Shown here: positions 60,816-64,000 of the stretch, piece by piece
How the letters are laid out: the number at the start of each line of letters is the position of its first letter
How positions within the stretch are numbered: position 1 is the first letter of the stretch
DNA from: Cognataquiflexum gelatinilyticum
GTDB taxonomy: Bacteria > Bacteroidota > Bacteroidia > Cytophagales > Cyclobacteriaceae
DNA length: 64,000 bases
Reading direction: 5' to 3'
Assembly (NCBI RefSeq): GCF_024813435.1
Contig: NZ_JANAEZ010000006.1
Location: 62,001 to 126,000 of the forward strand
Notes under the pieces: model-generated
Databases searched by the model: none
What the model was told of the DNA's origin: nothing
The model's input: only the letters and a program-made list of their open reading frames with translations
Made by a program: the position numbers and the translations under genes

Positions 60816-61721
60816 TTAGGCCACGATAAAGTACCAGATTCCCAAAGTTAAAAAAGAAAGCGGTATACCAATTCCTACCAAAAGGGAGGCAAGTTTTGGT
60901 TCGAGATCATGGGTGATGGCTATGATGGATCCTGTAATCATCGGTGCCATTGCAGCTTCCATGACAGAGACTTGCAGGAGCAGACCTTCCAATTGGAACA
61001 CATATTTGAATAGGACAAGAATTATCAAAGGAATCAGGACGAGTTTATAACCCAATCCATACCACAGGAACTTAGACCTCAATGCCTCAAAGTTCATTTT
61101 TACCTGTAATCCCACGGATGTCAATGCTACCGGCGTCAAAGTAACCGTGATGAGTTGAAGGAAAAAATCAAGGTTTTGACCGATTTCTACTCCATAAAAA
61201 TTCAAACCAAAAGCGATCAAAAAGAACATAAAAGGTGGGAAAGTGAGAATCTTTCGGGTTATGTCTCTTTTTCTCTTTTTCTCAAAGCTGTAGACGGATG
61301 CGACAATTATAGCAAGGCTGCTGACTATGATAAAGGAACCTGCCTGATCAATCAGCAACGCAATCTGCACACCTTCCTCTCCATAAAGTGCCTGTATTAT
61401 CGGGATTCCCACAAAAGAAGTATTTGCCAAACCTGCGGTGATGACCAGGCAACCTGTGACGGAATTTCCCCAATTATGTATTTTGCCAAGTGTGCCAAAT
61501 ATCAGCCAGGAAAGTCCAAATCCTAACCATGCGGAAACAACGGGTAGCAATAGCTCCGGACTCAGATCGATTCTAGGGAGGTACCGCAAAGCCAAAGCCG
61601 GTAGAACCACATAAATCAGGTAGTTGTTCAGGTATTTGGATGTATTGGCAGGGACGATTCTGAACCGTTGTAAAAAAATACCCAAGCATAAAAAAACAAC
61701 AATAAGGATGATGTTTACCAT
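60816..61721 (-). CDS. AEC family permease
   Basis: 301 residues with about ten transmembrane helices. Auxin-efflux-carrier type pattern: VVLPALALRYLPRI, CLVITAGLANTSFVGIPIIQALYGEEG, and VSVMEAAMAPMITGSIIA. Family members move small organic acids or amino acids; the substrate is unknown. It is convergent with the AsmA gene (44 bases apart) and monocistronic. Confidence 0.9.
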   Translation of the reverse strand: MVNIILIVVFLCLGIFLQRFRIVPANTSKYLNNYLIYVVLPALALRYLPRIDLSPELLLPVVSAWLGFGLSWLIFGTLGKIHNWGNSVTGCLVITAGLANTSFVGIPIIQALYGEEGVQIALLIDQAGSFIIVSSLAIIVASVYSFEKKRKRDITRKILTFPPFMFFLIAFGLNFYGVEIGQNLDFFLQLITVTLTPVALTSVGLQVKMNFEALRSKFLWYGLGYKLVLIPLIILVLFKYVFQLEGLLLQVSVMEAAMAPMITGSIIAITHDLEPKLASLLVGIGIPLSFLTLGIWYFIVA

Positions 61722-61857
61722 GTATTGAAGGATGGCTAATAAACAGATTGATTTCTAAAAGCCAAAATAGGGTAATTCTAAAGTTAACACAATCGTAATT
61801 TATAATTAACCGATTCTATGATCTATTCCTTTTCATTTGTAAGGTAATAACTGAGCA

Positions 61858-62088
61858 ATGATGAAATTGATCCCATTAGTCATCGAAGGAAAAAGAATCG
61901 TTCAACTCTCCCAACTCACCATCGATCAGGCCAATGACCTGAGGAGTTGGCTGCCTTCTAACAGCATCAAAAAAGTAAATTTTCAGGGAATGGAGATCAG
62001 TGACTGCATTTCTTTTGAGACGTATGAATATTGGTTCAGAACATACCATAGCATGACGCGTGCATACGAAACCATGTTGGATTTTTAA
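61858..62088 (+). CDS. small conserved-looking protein, unknown
   Basis: 76 residues, cytosolic, mixed alpha/beta: LVIEGKRIVQLSQLTIDQANDLRSWLPSNSIKKVNFQGMEISDCISFETYEYWF. Two adjacent ATGs (61858, 61861) could start it. No family recognised. Ends in a 4-base convergent overlap with the next gene on the other strand. Confidence 0.65.
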   Translation: MMKLIPLVIEGKRIVQLSQLTIDQANDLRSWLPSNSIKKVNFQGMEISDCISFETYEYWFRTYHSMTRAYETMLDF

Positions 62089-62459
62089 TCTAATCCAAAA
62101 CCCTTCCTTTTTTCAGAAAAATATTCTTTAAGGTCAGGATAATACCTGCTTTCCACCTCAGGAATTCCCAATAGCGTCAGCCCCATATTTCCCGATGCTC
62201 TGTCCCAATCCGTTTCCATTGTTTCTATCATAAAAACCACTTCTTGGGTAGACAAAGTTTCAAAGCTCTTGGAAGGACTCAGGTTGATGTCATTGCCATA
62301 AAAATCCACTGCTTCATAGTAAATCATTCCGTCTAATAAGTTGGCATAGATACTAATGACTTCACCCCACTGACTTTCGGGGAAGTCCAATCGGATCAAC
62401 AAAACGGAAGTCAATCCGGATTCGAAGTATTCTTTGGGTCTGTATTTGAAATCAACCAT
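62085..62459 (-). CDS. uncharacterised protein
   Basis: 124 residues, acidic, no signal peptide, mixed alpha/beta: FESGLTSVLLIRLDFPESQWGEVISIYANLLDGMIYYEAVDFYGNDINLSPSKSF. No family recognised. Its stop overlaps the end of the plus-strand 76-residue gene by 4 bases, which suggests both ORFs are real and neither needs a terminator in between. Confidence 0.65.
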   Translation of the reverse strand: MVDFKYRPKEYFESGLTSVLLIRLDFPESQWGEVISIYANLLDGMIYYEAVDFYGNDINLSPSKSFETLSTQEVVFMIETMETDWDRASGNMGLTLLGIPEVESRYYPDLKEYFSEKRKGFGLD

Positions 62460-62547
62460 ACCGGGAAATTACTCAAATTATGTCAAAAGGTCGTTTTTTG
62501 ACAGTTCTAAAAGTGAAATCTGAAAATCAAAAAAGTATGAATGGTAA

Positions 62548-62576
62548 TTTTTGATTAACATTCTTAATTATATTTG
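62548..62576 (+). promoter_or_regulatory. promoter of the His-rich protein / TonB receptor operon
   Basis: TTTTTG (62548-62553), 15 bases, then exact -7 box TATATTTG (62569-62576). The box covers the TTG at 62574, so that codon lies upstream of the expected transcript start and cannot be the start codon of the next gene. Confidence 0.5.
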
Positions 62577-62603
62577 CGTTTACTGTTTGTATTGTTGAAA
62601 AAA

Positions 62604-62966
62604 GTGAAAAAATTTCGAAACATAGTCCCATTCCTCAGTCATTTCAGCTTGGCCCTCATGCTCAGCATTTTGGCTAATGGGGTATTGTTTTTTCACTCTC
62701 ATGAGTTGAATGGGAAGATCATCACCCACGCTCACCCCATTCTGACTTTAGAACAGGAATCCCAACCTGACCATGGGCATACAGAGGAGGAACTGATCAT
62801 TCTGGATCTGCTCGCACATGCTGATTATATTGTTTATCAGTTTGAAGTTCCAGTTCCTGAATCTATTGTTTTTGATCAAAGTTTTGAATCTTCACTAACT
62901 TCTATTGAGTTTTTTACCCAAGTCCAATTGGGATTTGACCATCGGGGGCCACCCGCTATTGCCTGA
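62604..62966 (+). CDS. His-rich exported protein preceding a TonB receptor
   Basis: 120 residues if started at GTG 62604 (TTG 62592 or 62595 are alternatives; no ATG exists before the membrane segment). A hydrophobic helix (LSHFSLALMLSILANGVLFF) is followed by a His-rich stretch with HSHE, HAHP and HGHTEEE, then an acidic helical region. The His pairs suggest binding of a divalent metal such as Zn or Cu. It lies 78 bases upstream of a TonB-dependent receptor and shares its promoter, as expected for a metal-uptake pair. No named family is recognised. Confidence 0.65.
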   Translation: MKKFRNIVPFLSHFSLALMLSILANGVLFFHSHELNGKIITHAHPILTLEQESQPDHGHTEEELIILDLLAHADYIVYQFEVPVPESIVFDQSFESSLTSIEFFTQVQLGFDHRGPPAIA

Positions 62967-63044
62967 TTTTTACCTTGTTGAGTTCATCAAAATCCAACTC
63001 AATTTCATTTTAAATTTCTTTCTTACTTTCTAGCAATTCTAGCA

Positions 63045-64000
63045 ATGCGACTATTATTCGTTATTGCCTTTACCCTGATTTCAGTTGGTGTATTGGCAGC
63101 ACAAGATCTTACTATCACAGGACGTGTCCTTGATAAAAACACCAATTCTCCTTTGCCGGGTGTATCTGTTTTCGTTCCCGAACTCAATCGCGGCGTGGTT
63201 ACCGACTTAGATGGAAACTTTAAAATCACCTCTCTTCCTGAGAAAAACATTACTTTCCAGATTTCATTTATCGGATATTCCACTCAGGTACAAACAATCA
63301 GGCCTGGCAATTCGGCCAAGTCCCTGGTCATCCAGCTGGAGGAATCCACCACCAATATTGACGAAGTGGTGATTTCCGGCGCTTATATCATGAGCAAGGA
63401 AAGTTCTCCCATCAGCATCGAAAAGGTGGACCGAATGGCAATTCTCAAAATGCCTTCACCAAGTCTGATGACGGCCCTCACCAGAACTCCTGGAGTCAAT
63501 GAAATTTCCTTAGGACCAGGCATCAGCAAACCTGTCATCAGAGGCCTTTCTTTTAGCAGGGTTTTGTCAGTATACCAGGGAGGAAGATTCGAAAACCAGC
63601 AATGGGGTGCCGACCATGGATTGGGATTGACCGAAACAGGAATCGGCAATGTCGAGTTGATCAAAGGTCCTGCTTCCTTGATTTATGGATCAGGAGCGAT
63701 GGCAGGTGTGGTCAACTTGATAGAGGAAAAAGATGCTGCCCAAGGCGATGTTGACGGGTATGTCAACTTGCGTGGATACAGCAATAATCTTGGACTTCGG
63801 TCAGAGGTCGGAGTGAAAGGAGCCGGAGAAAATGGTTTTGTATGGTCCATGAACGGGGCCTTGGAATCCCATGCCGATTACATTGACGGTGATGGCAGGA
63901 CTATGGGAAACACAAGATTCAATACCCAAAACCTGAAAGCAGGTGTCGGTCTTCAAAAGAAATGGGGTGATACCCGACTCAGGTATACGTACATGAAACA
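63045..64000 (+). CDS. TonB-dependent receptor, 3' end beyond the window
   Basis: At least 318 residues; the frame is open at base 64000, so the protein is truncated only by the window edge. Signal peptide (MRLLFVIAFTLISVGVLA, cleavage near AAQ). Residues 20-110 are a CarboxypepD_reg-like domain (TGRVLDKNTNSPLPGVSVFV, VVTDLDGNFKI). Then comes the plug: EVVISGAYIM (TonB-box region) and GISKPVIRGLSFSRVLSVYQ, GGRFENQQWGADHGLGLTE, VELIKGPASLIYGSGAMAGVVNL. The plug closely follows ZnuD/metal-type receptors, which share the 'WGxDHG...IEVLRGPxSLLYGSGAIGGVVN' layout (from memory). Together with the His-rich neighbour this suggests zinc or copper uptake. Confidence 0.9.
   Translation, partial: MRLLFVIAFTLISVGVLAAQDLTITGRVLDKNTNSPLPGVSVFVPELNRGVVTDLDGNFKITSLPEKNITFQISFIGYSTQVQTIRPGNSAKSLVIQLEESTTNIDEVVISGAYIMSKESSPISIEKVDRMAILKMPSPSLMTALTRTPGVNEISLGPGISKPVIRGLSFSRVLSVYQGGRFENQQWGADHGLGLTETGIGNVELIKGPASLIYGSGAMAGVVNLIEEKDAAQGDVDGYVNLRGYSNNLGLRSEVGVKGAGENGFVWSMNGALESHADYIDGDGRTMGNTRFNTQNLKAGVGLQKKWGDTRLRYTYMK

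Noticed and set aside
62976..63001. TTGAGTT / AACTCAA hairpin as a terminator between the His-rich protein and TonB genes
   Set aside because: Short 7-bp stem, 11-base loop and no T-run; more likely incidental, leaving both genes in one transcript.
1..64000. tRNA, rRNA or riboswitch
   Set aside because: No cloverleaf ending in CCA, no rRNA core sequence, and no recognisable FMN, TPP, lysine or cobalamin riboswitch ahead of ribH, lysC or the TonB gene.

Overview
This window comes from the chromosome of a Gram-negative bacterium of the phylum Bacteroidota. It is most likely a marine or aquatic Cytophagales member of the Cyclobacteriaceae/Algoriphagus type; that placement is inferred from gene content, and no rRNA is present to confirm it. 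The supporting signs are promoters of the TTTG / TAnnTTTG type instead of sigma70 boxes, almost no Shine-Dalgarno sequences, a DUF4221-type lipoprotein, a CarboxypepD_reg-TonB receptor, a standalone E1-alpha of the 2-oxoacid dehydrogenase type, and the gene order coaX - outer-membrane protein - TPR - lptC - CNNM - ppiD. The window is mainly housekeeping DNA. No tRNA, rRNA, CRISPR array, prophage or intact insertion sequence was seen.

Layout. 0-6 kb: a transglutaminase-like protein cut by the left edge, a small EHP-repeat lipoprotein, an MscS channel, and the operon DUF368 (polyprenyl-phosphate transporter family) - aroE - group II PLP decarboxylase. 6-14.5 kb: a large TPR protein with phosphosulfolactate synthase (comA-like); an overlapping cluster of NAD-epimerase, CpsB-type phosphatase and rfbC; hflX; an rRNA m5C methyltransferase; a CHAD protein. 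14.5-22 kb: a TPR/outer-membrane protein, mazG, a small zinc-ribbon-like membrane protein, glmM, an IscS-like cysteine desulfurase, the DUF4221-type lipoprotein, and a thioredoxin-DUF3738 fusion. 22-29 kb: an ABC exporter, a PhyH dioxygenase with two xylose-isomerase-like TIM barrels, a small membrane protein, and an M14 carboxypeptidase.

29.1-30.15 kb is the only clearly accessory-looking stretch. It is an AT-rich islet bounded by about 170-bp direct repeats with REP-like palindromes. It holds the 3' remnant of an unknown gene, followed after 3 bases by a 100-residue orphan ORF. 30-41 kb: lysC and ribH, a TPR membrane protein, pdhA, recF, DoxX, a TlpA protein, a sugar nucleotidyltransferase, glnK-amtB, nadC and a DUF4783 protein. 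41-47.7 kb: gpmI, a lipoprotein, nhaD, an amino-acid dehydrogenase and anmK.

47.8-55.5 kb is the envelope run coaX - OMP - TPR - lptC - small membrane protein - CNNM/CBS - ppiD. 55.5-61.7 kb: DUF493, phhB and rsmI in a tight run, then suhB, a large AsmA-type protein and an AEC permease. 61.8-64 kb: two small convergent unknown genes, then a His-rich exported protein followed by a TonB-dependent receptor that runs off the right edge and is open to base 64000. This pair looks like a metal-uptake locus.

Nitrogen assimilation (glnK, amtB, amino-acid dehydrogenase), cell-wall synthesis and recycling (glmM, anmK, DUF368) and outer-membrane assembly (lptC, ppiD, AsmA) are the recurring themes. No clearly new defence or mobile system was recognised; the 29-30 kb islet is the best candidate for follow-up.
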